Shown here: positions 1 through 7,503 of the stretch, one piece after another | How positions within the stretch are numbered: the first letter of the stretch is position 1 | Layout of the letters: every line of letters starts with the position of its first letter | Assembly: GCA_937892105.1 (NCBI GenBank) | Contig: CALAUZ010000335.1 | Coordinates: 1-14,030, forward strand | DNA length: 14,030 nt | Direction of reading: 5' to 3' | DNA from: an uncultured Fretibacterium sp. | Lineage (GTDB): Bacteria > Synergistota > Synergistia > Synergistales > Aminobacteriaceae | The notes under the pieces: generated by a model | The model's database searches: none | What the model was told of the DNA's origin: nothing | What the model saw: the letters and a program-made list of their open reading frames with translations, nothing else | Position numbers and translations under genes: made by a program

Positions 1-1098
1 AATCACAGATAAAATAACGCAGACAACACCGACAAAAAATGTCGCTAATCTCGAAACTTTCAAGAGCAGTTTATCATCAGCATCTTGATTAAAGCCGCTG
101 TACAAATCTCGGGTTATGAGTGTTCCACATGAAAGAAAAATCGGTGACGCTGTGGACAAGACCGCCGCGAGAATCGCTGCCATGACAAACCCCGAAATCC
201 ACGGATTCATGTTCATCAACAATGTAGGTAGGGCGAGTTTTGCATTTGCTAGATCGGGATATACAGCCTTAGCGTACATTCCAAGCAAAGCTGTAAATAT
301 CCCAAACGGGGCAACAATAAGAGCGATACAACATGAAGCCTTAACCGCTGTTTTCTCATCTTTAGCCTTTAATATTGGTTGCAATCCGGCCTGAGCTGTA
401 CACGCGCCAAGAACAGAAGCAACAATCCAAGAAAAAACTTTTCCATAACCTATTGACATAGGAGAGAAGTAATACTCCGGCAACGTTTCTCTTAAGCTAT
501 TACTGCCTGACGCTACGGACACTCCGGAAGAAACACAAAGAATAAGGGCGGCCAATATGCCAACGTACATCACTATCAAGTGAAGAACGTTAGTAGCTCC
601 AATCGCGCTCATTCCACCCACGCATGTATATATCAGAACCCCAAAGCCTAAAGTGATTATGGAAATCGCCGGATTTAGCTTTAACAGGGTTTCTCCTATC
701 GTTCCCACAGCGATCATTTGTGAAATTCCGACGATCATGAGAACGATTATTAGGAGAACGCTTGCAATGATTCGAGACTTGCTGCCGAGATAACGGCCTA
801 TTATTTCAGGTACTGTGGAAGTGTTAAGACTTCTGAACAAACGAGCGAAGAATATAGCTAGAAAGCATATCCCGATACCATTAGCTATCGTATACCAAGC
901 TCCTGAAATGCCATAAAGGTAGCCATACTCTGAAACTCCGGTCGTTGACGTACCGCCCATCCATTCTCCAGCACCGACAGCAACGCACATGAGGAGACTT
1001 AATCTAAATCCCTCATATGCGTTGGCATTACTCGTTTTTTGAGCTAATAAGCCGATTATGATCGTGAGAACAATGTAGGCAACTATGATGCCGATCAT
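1..1098 (-). CDS. Sodium:solute symporter (SSS family), C-terminus outside window
   Basis: An uninterrupted reading frame of 366 codons runs from ATG at 1098 to the left edge without a stop. The protein is a polytopic membrane protein: almost all of it falls into hydrophobic segments separated by short polar loops, beginning with a first helix at about residues 2-19. The glycine-rich stretch GEWMGGTSTTG (about 44-54), followed by an aromatic and glycine-rich helix, matches the N-terminal region of sodium:solute symporters (LeuT fold). Family members are usually 450-550 residues, so roughly 80-180 residues are missing beyond the edge. Its ATG overlaps the stop of the upstream acyl carrier gene as ATGA, and there is no strong ribosome site, so translation is probably coupled to that gene. 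The substrate cannot be read from the sequence. A sodium-driven symporter tied to an acyl-carrier/KASIII operon is unexpected; uptake of a precursor acid is one guess. Confidence 0.85.
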   Translation of the reverse strand, partial: MIGIIVAYIVLTIIIGLLAQKTSNANAYEGFRLSLLMCVAVGAGEWMGGTSTTGVSEYGYLYGISGAWYTIANGIGICFLAIFFARLFRSLNTSTVPEIIGRYLGSKSRIIASVLLIIVLMIVGISQMIAVGTIGETLLKLNPAISIITLGFGVLIYTCVGGMSAIGATNVLHLIVMYVGILAALILCVSSGVSVASGSNSLRETLPEYYFSPMSIGYGKVFSWIVASVLGACTAQAGLQPILKAKDEKTAVKASCCIALIVAPFGIFTALLGMYAKAVYPDLANAKLALPTLLMNMNPWISGFVMAAILAAVLSTASPIFLSCGTLITRDLYSGFNQDADDKLLLKVSRLATFFVGVVCVILSVI

Positions 1099-1346
1099 TT
1101 TTCTTGTAATTGCCTTAGTTGTTGTAGTGTATTGACCATTGCGTCGACAGAATTCAGATTCTCCGGCATTAACTGCTCTACATCAAACTTTACTCCAAAC
1201 TCCATTGATAGTTCAGAGATGATCATAACCACGGATAATGAATCCAAAATTCCGTCATCAACCAACGTATCGGAGGCCGTGAAATCTATCTGAGGCAGTG
1301 CCTTTTCAAGTACCTTTAATACACTTTCTTTTGTTATTTCTGACAA
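1095..1346 (-). CDS. Acyl carrier protein (second of a tandem pair)
   Basis: A protein of 83 residues, the size of a free-standing acyl carrier protein. The DDGILDSLSVV motif places the 4'-phosphopantetheine attachment serine at residue 36 (Asp35-Ser36-Leu37), followed by the usual acidic helix and a Val/Met-rich helix III. The start is a TTG at 1346, preceded at about 10 nt by GAGGAG, which overlaps the end of the first carrier gene. Only 6 bp separate the two carrier genes, and the 3' end overlaps the symporter start as ATGA. Its likely job is to hold the growing or finished acyl group made by the neighbouring KASIII and ketoreductase. Its sequence differs from that of its tandem partner, so the two probably serve different partners (for example chain building against transfer) rather than being a recent duplication. 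A D-alanyl-carrier-like role is possible but less likely, since no adenylating enzyme is visible. Confidence 0.85.
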   Translation of the reverse strand: MSEITKESVLKVLEKALPQIDFTASDTLVDDGILDSLSVVMIISELSMEFGVKFDVEQLMPENLNSVDAMVNTLQQLRQLQEK

Positions 1347-1352
1347 CTTTAT

Positions 1353-1577
1353 TCAACTCCTCAATTTTTCAATCAATTTCATCATCTGCTCAACTGAGTC
1401 GAAATTCTCGGGATTGAGATCATTAACAGTGATTTTGATGTTGAAGGCATCATTTATCCCCGTTACAACACAGATCATATCGAACGAATCCAGCATTCCT
1501 CCGCTAAACAAGTGCTTCTCTTCCCTGAAATTGACATCTGAGCGTACTTCTTCCAAAACTTTTATTAACTGTTCCAT
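1353..1577 (-). CDS. Acyl carrier protein (first of a tandem pair)
   Basis: A 74-residue carrier protein when started at ATG 1577 (MEQLIKVLEE). I chose this start because AAAGGAG lies 7 nt upstream; an in-frame ATG at 1616 would add 13 basic residues and has no ribosome site. The attachment site reads GGMLDSFDM, with the presumed phosphopantetheinylated serine at residue 31. The third position is Phe instead of the usual Leu of the DSL motif. The acidic C-terminal half (NPENFDSVEQMM) fits the fold. It lies 47 bp downstream of the KASIII gene and 6 bp upstream of the second carrier gene, in the same transcription direction. Function is inferred from size, motif and context; the acyl cargo is unknown. 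Confidence 0.82.
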   Translation of the reverse strand: MEQLIKVLEEVRSDVNFREEKHLFSGGMLDSFDMICVVTGINDAFNIKITVNDLNPENFDSVEQMMKLIEKLRS

Positions 1578-1624
1578 GATTTTACTCCTTTTTGTATTTT
1601 GTATTTTTGCTTTCATTACAGTCG

Positions 1625-2650
1625 TTACACTTCAATAATCCCGTAGAACTTAGTTTCCGCAAGATTGACAATACACGCGCCTACGGCAAGTCCAACTCCA
1701 AATCCCGCGCATAAGACTCGTGATAAATCGGCCTGTTCCCTCTGGATTGATAAGAGTAAAGGAATTGTTGCCGAAATTGTATTTCCAATGTCTTGTGAAG
1801 CGAACGGAATTCTATCGTGTGGAAGATTCATAGCGTCAGCTAAGAATAGCAAGAGAGAACGATTTGCCTGATGACAAGCATAATACGTGATGTCATCTTT
1901 TGTTAGCCCACACTGTGTTAATAGCTCATCAACGACTTTCGGAACGGCTGAAACCGCGAATTTCAACACAGCCTTTCCGTCCATATAAGGATTCCCGTTA
2001 TTTTTAGGATTCTCCACTACGCGATGACGACTATTTTCCATAATCAGGGCATCACGCCGCTCTCCGTAACTAGCAAAATTGAATGCTATAGCGTCTTCGT
2101 TTGAGGCGTTGTTGGCCTTATTGTCGAGATTTGTTGGAGAAATAAGTGTAACGAAAGCACCATCAGCAAAAATACTACTTGGGGTAAAATCGTCTGCTGG
2201 TACTAATTTACTGCGCGTATCTCCGCCACAGAGTAATACCCCCCCTAAATTCTTAGCCAATAGTGATGATATATAAAGACCTGTAACATATCCCGAACAA
2301 CCTTCATTGATGTCAACGCAGAAAGTTGTATCCGGTAGGCCAAGAGTATCTTGTAAAACGTGGCTTGTTGCGGGAAAAATATAATCCGGCGTTTCTGATA
2401 CAAAGACTATGGCCTTTATATTATTTCGCCCGAAATCGTCTAAAACTGGTTTCGCCGCTTCAACAACTAAGTCGGAAGTGGTTGTATTCTTTGGCGCAAT
2501 CCTGAGCGAAGAAAAGCCAGTTACTTTAGTTATTTTGTAGGCCATATCAGCCATAGAAGACGGTATGCGATCTACTATCCTTACGCTATTTTTAGGCAAA
2601 GCGCAGGAAATACTATTTATAGCTACGCTACTTATCTTGTTTACTGACAT
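1625..2650 (-). CDS. 3-oxoacyl-ACP synthase III-like (KASIII/FabH family)
   Basis: A 341-residue thiolase-fold condensing enzyme. The KASIII catalytic triad is visible: Cys118 in INEGCSGYVTGLY, His260 in YYACHQANRSLL and Asn290 in IGNTISATIPLLL. The C-terminal GFGVGLAVGA glycine loop is also typical. Start ATG 2650 is preceded by AAAGGAG at 8 nt. FabH-type enzymes condense an acyl-CoA (or acyl-ACP) with malonyl-ACP to give a 3-oxoacyl-ACP. Relatives outside primary fatty-acid synthesis make special acyl groups or transfer acyl groups to sugars and alcohols. Here it sits between an SDR ketoreductase and two dedicated carrier proteins inside a glycan operon. The simplest reading is therefore synthesis of a short 3-oxo or 3-hydroxyacyl chain for decorating a sugar. 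Substrate and chain length are not visible. The gene shows no lesion, unlike its two upstream neighbours. Confidence 0.88.
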   Translation of the reverse strand: MSVNKISSVAINSISCALPKNSVRIVDRIPSSMADMAYKITKVTGFSSLRIAPKNTTTSDLVVEAAKPVLDDFGRNNIKAIVFVSETPDYIFPATSHVLQDTLGLPDTTFCVDINEGCSGYVTGLYISSLLAKNLGGVLLCGGDTRSKLVPADDFTPSSIFADGAFVTLISPTNLDNKANNASNEDAIAFNFASYGERRDALIMENSRHRVVENPKNNGNPYMDGKAVLKFAVSAVPKVVDELLTQCGLTKDDITYYACHQANRSLLLFLADAMNLPHDRIPFASQDIGNTISATIPLLLSIQREQADLSRVLCAGFGVGLAVGACIVNLAETKFYGIIEV

Positions 2651-2674
2651 TAGAGCAACTCCTTTCTATAATTT

Positions 2675-3451
2675 TTATAATAATGTACATCCGCCGTCAA
2701 TCACTAACTCAATGCCGGTGATAAAACTTGAAGCGTCGGATAATAAATAAACAATGCCATAAGCTACTTCTTCCGGCTTTCCGTAACGTTTTAATGGGTA
2801 TTTCTCCGCGTCTTTCGCAAGCATTTGCGGAGTGAAAACCCCGTTTTTGATTAAATCTGTTTCAATCATTCCGGGACAAACATTGTTGACACGAATTTTC
2901 CTTCGGGCTAATTCCAGAGCCGCGCTTCGAGCAAATGCGTCTACAGCGGCCTTTGATGATGAATACATGGAGTTTCCAACTCTAAAATGAAAGTTTCCAG
3001 CAATCGAACTTGTGAACACAATGGAAGCTCCGTCCTTTATCTTTTTAGCTTTCAGAAGTTCTTGAAACAGAAAAATTGGAGCGTATGTGTTTATAGCAAA
3101 AACTCTATCAAGTTTCTCTCTATTAACGAGATTAACCGGCGTAATTTCCACAATACCGGCATTGTTGACTAAACCGTCAAGGACAGGAGCTTCCTCTGCC
3201 AAAGCTGTAACTCCGGCAAAACCAGCAACTTCGCTAACTCCGCCCATGTCGGATAAGTCCGCACAAAAGGAGGAATGACCTGTTCCTTCGAGCGCGTTTA
3301 GTGTTTCTTGAAGTCACTGTTCGTTCCTGCCTGTGATGAAACACTTTGCGCCCATTTGACTGCAGGCTATAGCAGTGGCTCGGCTTATGCCGGAGGAAAC
3401 TCCCGTAATGAGGATTGTTTTATTTTGTAGAGTGAAAGGATTGTTGGTCAT
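2675..3451 (-). pseudogene. SDR-family 3-oxoacyl reductase (FabG-like), interrupted by one in-frame TGA
   Basis: Reading from ATG 3451 gives a complete short-chain dehydrogenase of 258 codons if one stop is ignored. The N-terminal Rossmann motif is TGVSSGIS (residues 17-24; the usual last Gly is Ser). NNAG, the catalytic serine in SSIAG, the YSSSK (YxxxK) pair and PGMIETDL follow in the normal order. Codon 46 is TGA (3316-3314), after GRNEQ and before LQETL. Relatives often have Arg here, so CGA to TGA is the likely change. The rest of the frame is open, and a restart at ATG 3247 would lose the whole nucleotide-binding segment. GGGGAG lies 5 nt before the start, and the ATG overlaps the upstream GNAT gene's stop as ATGA. 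If functional, it would reduce the KASIII product to 3-hydroxyacyl-ACP. A recent inactivation or a consensus error would both fit. Confidence 0.85.
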
Positions 3452-4513
3452 ACTATCTCCCCATGTTCCCGAACAATATTGGGTCTGTCCTGATCGCCAT
3501 CACCTTTGAAGATTAGAGTGCCTTCATGTTGATACTGTGCCCAAATGTCTATATTTTTCTGTTCAAAAGGCTCGAAGTATTTTGGTATTATTATTTAATC
3601 ATTATCCCGTTTCAAAAATCCACCGGATAAAATAACAGTTTCGGGCACGCCAACACAATACAAATCTACATACTCATATTGCTTCCTTATTATGTAATCG
3701 TGAAGTGCATCTCCTATGTAGGCGAACATGTTTGTATCTCCGATAAAATCCATAATTCTTAGAGCTGTCTTATTATTGGCTTCAACTTCTCGCATAAAGA
3801 AAACACCTTCAAACATGTCGCTACCTTTATTCTTTATGCCCCAAACAATATACTTAATAGTAAGGATGAGTGAAATATCTCTTATACAGATACTTTGCGT
3901 CTTTATGAGGAACTCTATCACAAGACATCAAATCGAAGAAGCTTTTCAGTTTTGCAATATCTGGAATTTCTTCAATTTGAAGTGATTTCTCCTTTTTGTT
4001 GCGTTGTTTTCGCTGATATGTATCAGGAATTTTCGCAATTTTGTAGTCGCTAATTGTTGCGTTGAGAATGTAGTAATGCCTCATTTTTTCAACAAAGCGA
4101 TTAAAGTAACTTTTGTAGAATGGAACCGCCGTCTTGGGATTAAGACCACTCCCTAAATGATCACGGTATTTGACGAATTTGGGTAAGCGATTTATTAATT
4201 CGCAACCGAATAATGGAATATTCTTATTATCAGGACGCACTTTCCACATTGATCCACTAACATCAGGGGTATCACCTTCTGTTAAAGAAGAAAGAACAAA
4301 GCCCCATATTGCTTGGAGTGAACTATCACTTCGTTCTCTTGCTATCATAAAGTTGAAAAATGAATCATCTCTACCATACATCCACTTGAAAAATTGACGG
4401 TCTTTGACAAAAATATGATTTTCATTCCAATACATCTTTATGAAATTCCTTATGTCATCGATTTCGTCTTCCCGTGCAAGCCTTATGTCGTATCTTTCGT
4501 CAAAGACAATCAT
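3448..4513 (-). pseudogene. GNAT-like N-acyltransferase, broken by a 1-nt insertion and an in-frame TAA
   Basis: The 5' part (ATG 4513 to 3854) gives 219 residues. It has a GNAT-like opening (YDIRLAREDEIDDIRNFIKMYWNENHIF) and a NF-x-IARE-type segment. It stops at a TAA directly after THPYY. Removing one T in TATTAAG (about 3855-3858) restores the frame to KYIVWGIKNKG, and the protein continues through VEANNKTALRIMDFIGD and YCVGVPETVILSGGF. A second stop, TAA at 3597-3595, follows KRDND, after which IIPKYFEPFEQKNIDI and KGDGDQDRPN continue in frame to a TGA at 3450. With the single insertion removed, the span is exactly 355 codons, and both ends make ATGA overlaps with their neighbours, which strongly supports one original gene. 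I recall this domain order from acyltransferase-like proteins of O-antigen loci. The role would be N-acylation of an amino sugar, probably from the acyl-ACP made next door; this is inference. Confidence 0.75.
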
Positions 4514-5610
4514 GCTAATGTCATCTCCATAAATTTTTTATAGTTCTCGCTTCTTGGAGGGAAGTCATTACAATCAAGTCTTGGTAACTTCATTGGCTCG
4601 TCTTTTTCAATTTCCGCTACTCTCACCTCAGTTGTCAAGCCCATCACCGCCCCACGACTTTTGATGTAATCCAGGACAGCTTCGTTGTAGCTACCGTACG
4701 GGTAATTCATAACCCACGCCTTCGGCTCTATCACACCTAACTTGGTCATAACGGATAGTGCCTTATCTACGTCCCGTTCCATCTCGGCGCGGCTTAGCCT
4801 TCCCAGCCAATAATGATCGTACCCGTGCAGGCCTATAAAATGCCCACGGCGTTTCAAGGCCCTTATCTGATCCTCTGTCATGTAGAGTTCGTAAGCCAAC
4901 TGTGTCTCTGATACTCCCACATAGGTCTCAAACAGGTCAGAGCTTATCCGATTACGAAGCTGCTCGGGTAGAACGGTCTGAAGTATTCGTTTCACGAAAA
5001 CCACATCACCAGAATCGAAGCGGTTTGGAACAGCCCAATCTTTATACAGCTCGCTATTCGAAGGATAGTCGAATTCATGGCAACGATAGAAATCCATCTT
5101 ATCAAACAAGTCCGCCACAAGCCGTTTGATGCCACCGGCTATGTCTTCGGCACTCGCTAAAATATAGTGGATCTTGTTGACATCCAATAGTTTATGCTCT
5201 GTGAACGTCTTGCCAGGAATGAAGAAGCTCCCCTGAAAAACAAACTGCTCCAAGAGGGGCATCGCAAAAGTATAATTATCAATGTAACCATCATCGAATG
5301 TAAGCAATAGAGCTGGCTTGCTGTCGTTACTGTCCGCAGTACCCGCTGAGACTGCCGAGACGAATTGATCGTTGCCCACAGTGTGTTTACCGGTTTTGCG
5401 GCTGTCTTCGCCGATGTTTTCACGGCTGTTTTCGCCACGGCTATTTTTCCCGTTGTTACTGGTCCCGCCGTCGCTATCATCTACTCCCGTGTGTATCTCT
5501 TGCGAGAAAGAAACAGGAGATGTAGATTGATTTTTATTTAGCACCCATGGTTGGTGGAGGGTGCTAATATCAGTAGTTAAGGATGCAAGTACGTCTTCCA
5601 TACAAACCAC
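4510..5610 (-). CDS. Polysaccharide deacetylase (NodB-homology) with a low-complexity insert
   Basis: The NodB fold is supported by LLLTFDDGY (Asp-Asp at about 106-107, catalytic base and metal ligand), HGYDH (about 262-266, metal-binding His pair) and NYPYGSYNEAVLDYI (about 302-316). Such enzymes remove acetyl groups from amino sugars, and would here free an amine for the acyltransferase encoded downstream with an ATGA overlap. About 65-70 residues in front of the first motif (around 29-98) are Ser/Asn/Gly/Lys-rich and repetitive (NSRGENSREN, GEDSRKTG). They look inserted between the segment HQPWVLNK and KPALLLTFDDG. The N-terminus also looks short for the family, so the 5' end may have been lost. 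The start is uncertain: GTG 5610 or ATG 5601, with no clear ribosome site; an in-frame TAA lies near 5650. There is no signal peptide, which suggests a cytoplasmic sugar substrate. Confidence 0.78.
   Translation of the reverse strand: MVCMEDVLASLTTDISTLHQPWVLNKNQSTSPVSFSQEIHTGVDDSDGGTSNNGKNSRGENSRENIGEDSRKTGKHTVGNDQFVSAVSAGTADSNDSKPALLLTFDDGYIDNYTFAMPLLEQFVFQGSFFIPGKTFTEHKLLDVNKIHYILASAEDIAGGIKRLVADLFDKMDFYRCHEFDYPSNSELYKDWAVPNRFDSGDVVFVKRILQTVLPEQLRNRISSDLFETYVGVSETQLAYELYMTEDQIRALKRRGHFIGLHGYDHYWLGRLSRAEMERDVDKALSVMTKLGVIEPKAWVMNYPYGSYNEAVLDYIKSRGAVMGLTTEVRVAEIEKDEPMKLPRLDCNDFPPRSENYKKFMEMTLA
5391..5450. repeat. Imperfect minisatellite inside the deacetylase gene
   Basis: The plus strand shows recurring units such as CGGCTGTCTTCGCC, CGGCTGTTTTCGCCA and CGGCTATTTTTCCC, separated by a diverged unit. 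On the coding strand these give the repeated (N/D)SR-(G/E) pattern of the low-complexity insert. The copies are imperfect and spaced in multiples of three or nearly so, consistent with expansion by slippage without breaking the frame. Confidence 0.5.
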
Positions 5611-5658
5611 GTTGAAAGAGGATATGACGGATATACGAGTAGAATGGAGTTAATTAGT

Positions 5659-5667
5659 ATTTTAGCA
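5659..5667 (-). promoter_or_regulatory. Possible extended -10 promoter for the acyl/deacetylase operon
   Basis: On the minus strand TGCTAAAAT (TG-n-TAAAAT) lies about 50-60 nt upstream of the candidate deacetylase starts. No good -35 box is present at the proper distance. It is the best promoter-like match before the seven-gene minus-strand operon, but it is a weak prediction. Confidence 0.3.
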
Positions 5668-5800
5668 CATCGAAGGATAATCATATTAACCCTTATTCTT
5701 CCTGACGAGAAAACTCCATATTACTCGTGTAGACACGTGTAATGGATCGGCTTGGGAAAGTTGACACTTAGGAGACTGTTGCTGCAGGACAAGAATGGAC

Positions 5801-5850
5801 ATCTCCGTTCTGCTCCGGCTTATTCCGGTACTTTCCGACAATTTCCGACA
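5801..5850. repeat. Five 10-bp phased units with core TCCG
   Basis: Five successive 10-bp blocks each carry TCCG at the same place: atcTCCGttc, tgcTCCGgct, tatTCCGgta, cttTCCGaca, attTCCGaca. The last two units differ by two bases. The period of exactly 10 bp is not a codon multiple and is close to one helical turn. The array lies about 140-200 bp upstream of the minus-strand operon promoter candidate. It could be a protein-binding array or a degenerate tandem repeat. Confidence 0.6.
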
Positions 5851-5921
5851 CTTCTCTGTCCATAAATGATGTGACTGACGCAGAATTATTCTGTTCATCA
5901 TGCTCATAGCCGCGTCTTCCC

Positions 5922-7448
5922 TTACACCTTTTCTATCTTGCATGTATGATGCTTAAATTTATGACTGGTATTTGCCACATCTTTATCATACTCTATGCAA
6001 ACAAGTAAAATGTTCCCTTTATACTGTTCAAGCCTGTCTGAATAATGTTGCTTTTTGATTTGTTCCAAAGCTGTATCCACAGTTTTATCGAATTTCAACT
6101 CCACTAACAGGACTGGCAAATGTGAGTATTTCGGAGCTGGAATATAAACAATATCGGCATAGCCTTTACCACTATCCAACTCCAGAATAGTTGTGTAATA
6201 TATCTGAGCCGCATAGAATGCAAGCTGAATCCCATAACTTAAAGCCGCTTCATCATTATATGTTTTGTCCTCCGCTTTATCATGCGCCTTTTCAAGTAAA
6301 CTCGCTACTTTATCTTCATCAAGAGCCCAAACAGCTTTCAATATATCCTGTGAATCTTCAATAAGTTTGAAAGCCTCAGCCCATTCTGATGATGTTGTAG
6401 AAGGTCTAAACTCTTCCAAGACTTCCTTGTTGGGTATGAAAACTTCTTCCGTTTCATTGTCGTATCCAAGGTAGCCCAAATGAATCAAAAGCGTTAAAAC
6501 ATCATCCCTGCTATTAAAAGTTGTCATATCATTCTGATATGATGATGTGTTGACTTTTACTTTGCCGCCGTTCATCAACAAAACCACAGCACCTTTTAAG
6601 CCGTCATAGTTTTTTTGATGTATTCTGATAACGCCTCGTATGTCTCGGTTTTAGTCCAGTAATTAGCAATTACACCAGTAATCATTGCTTCTACAACGGA
6701 TAGAGGACTATATATACGGAGCTTATGTCCATTATGTCTTCCATGCCTATATGCTTCGCGTTCTTCAGTAGGTATGCGGTCGCTAATTAAATATCCATCA
6801 TACCAACATTTCATCATAAGACATACTATATTTAGCGCAAAGCTCTTTTACTTCTTCTTCTGTAAAACCGGTATAAGGCGCAAGCTGTCTAGGTGCCATC
6901 ATGGAATACTCTGTAAACATATTCAAAGCTGAATGGTCGCCATACTTCTTTATGGGAAGAATGCCGGTCATATATGCCAGAGCAATATGCTCATTATCTT
7001 TTAACAAATCACGTAGGAAATCAAGATACTCTGTCTGACCATCTTCATCAGCTTGCCTCACACGAAAAACTGCATCCCTCTCATCAATCACTACAATGAG
7101 TTGCTTATCAACATAAACGTCGTCTATTGTTTAAATGAGGTCTGCATCATTAAAATAATCTGCTTCCGGATTCGCCTTCTTGATATCTCTAATTACTAAG
7201 CGTTGCATATTCCTAAGAGAATCTTCAACCGATATTTTTTTCTTGAAGAATTTTGTCATAACAAGCCTAATAACGTCAAACTTCATTAAGTACTGATTCC
7301 AATTAGGTGTGTCTTTTATTTTCCTCTGCTAAAATAATTCTCTGCTAATAGAATTGAGGTATTGAAGCATCATAGTCTTATCAACAAAAATTTCAGAGTT
7401 TACAGCCATCTGATAAGCCGTTTTTCTTGGATTAAGATATGTCCCCAT
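5922..7448 (-). pseudogene. AAA-ATPase / PD-(D/E)XK nuclease family protein (DUF1703-type), decayed
   Basis: ATG 7448 (AGGAG upstream) opens with MGTYLNPRKTAYQMAVNSEIFVDKT, the familiar start of this large ATPase family of unknown cellular role. The residues that should carry the Walker A loop (RPRRFGKT region) are absent: LNSI joins SRELF directly. Further lesions are TAG at 7331-7329, TAA at 7133-7131, Arg for Trp in the Walker B-like IDEWDAVFR, a frameshift near 6810 between SYDEM and WYDGYL, and a -1 slip in a seven-base T run (6610-6616) between YIKK and YDGLKGAV. The C-terminal nuclease-like domain is intact in sequence (GYADIVYIP then VELKFDK) and ends at 5922. The family usually runs about 530-570 residues; the span here is about 509 codons. 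It is certainly not functional as a single protein. It has no evident link to the glycan genes. Confidence 0.88.
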
Positions 7449-7486
7449 AATTGTTACTCTCCTGTAAAAATTTATTTATATTTTTT

Positions 7487-7495
7487 ATTATACCA
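7487..7495 (-). promoter_or_regulatory. Extended -10 promoter of the ATPase pseudogene
   Basis: The minus strand reads TGGTATAAT, a TG-n extended -10, about 40 nt upstream of ATG 7448, with ACAGGAGAG as ribosome site in between. The neighbouring MITE-like element begins 11 bp upstream, so the -35 zone is partly element sequence (AAGACA with an 18-bp spacer). Confidence 0.5.
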
Positions 7496-7503
7496 TAGAC
7501 ATC

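Larger units (their letters stand above)
5651..5921. other. Intergenic stretch between deacetylase operon and ATPase pseudogene
   Basis: About 270 bp without a convincing gene. A minus-strand frame (5686-5943) is open for 85 codons, but it has no recognisable domain, no clear ribosome site and overlaps the end of the ATPase pseudogene, so I do not call it. The stretch contains the 10-bp-phased TCCG repeat at 5801-5850 and the possible operon promoter near its left end. Confidence 0.5.

Noticed and set aside
116..394. Plus-strand frame of 92 codons opposite the symporter
   Set aside because: Shadow of the symporter gene, which has a clear membrane protein pattern over the whole region.
1578..1616. 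Longer start (ATG 1616) for the first acyl carrier protein
   Set aside because: No ribosome site before 1616, whereas AAAGGAG stands 7 nt before ATG 1577; the extra residues are basic and atypical for a carrier protein.
3314..3316. Idea that TGA is recoded as an amino acid, since in-frame TGA occurs in the SDR and in the membrane protein remnant
   Set aside because: The SDR TGA stands where Arg, not Trp, is plausible. TGA ends the GNAT, deacetylase and first carrier genes at proper overlaps, and TAA/TAG lesions occur in other genes as well. Ordinary nonsense mutation is simpler.
5157..5480. Open minus-strand frame of 107 codons, Ala/Lys/Thr-rich at its start
   Set aside because: It overlaps the deacetylase gene in another frame, and its odd composition comes from the repetitive insert. 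No ribosome site or domain.
5686..5943. Open minus-strand frame of 85 codons
   Set aside because: No recognisable motif, overlaps the ATPase pseudogene end and contains the 10-bp repeat in a frame that makes no protein repeat.
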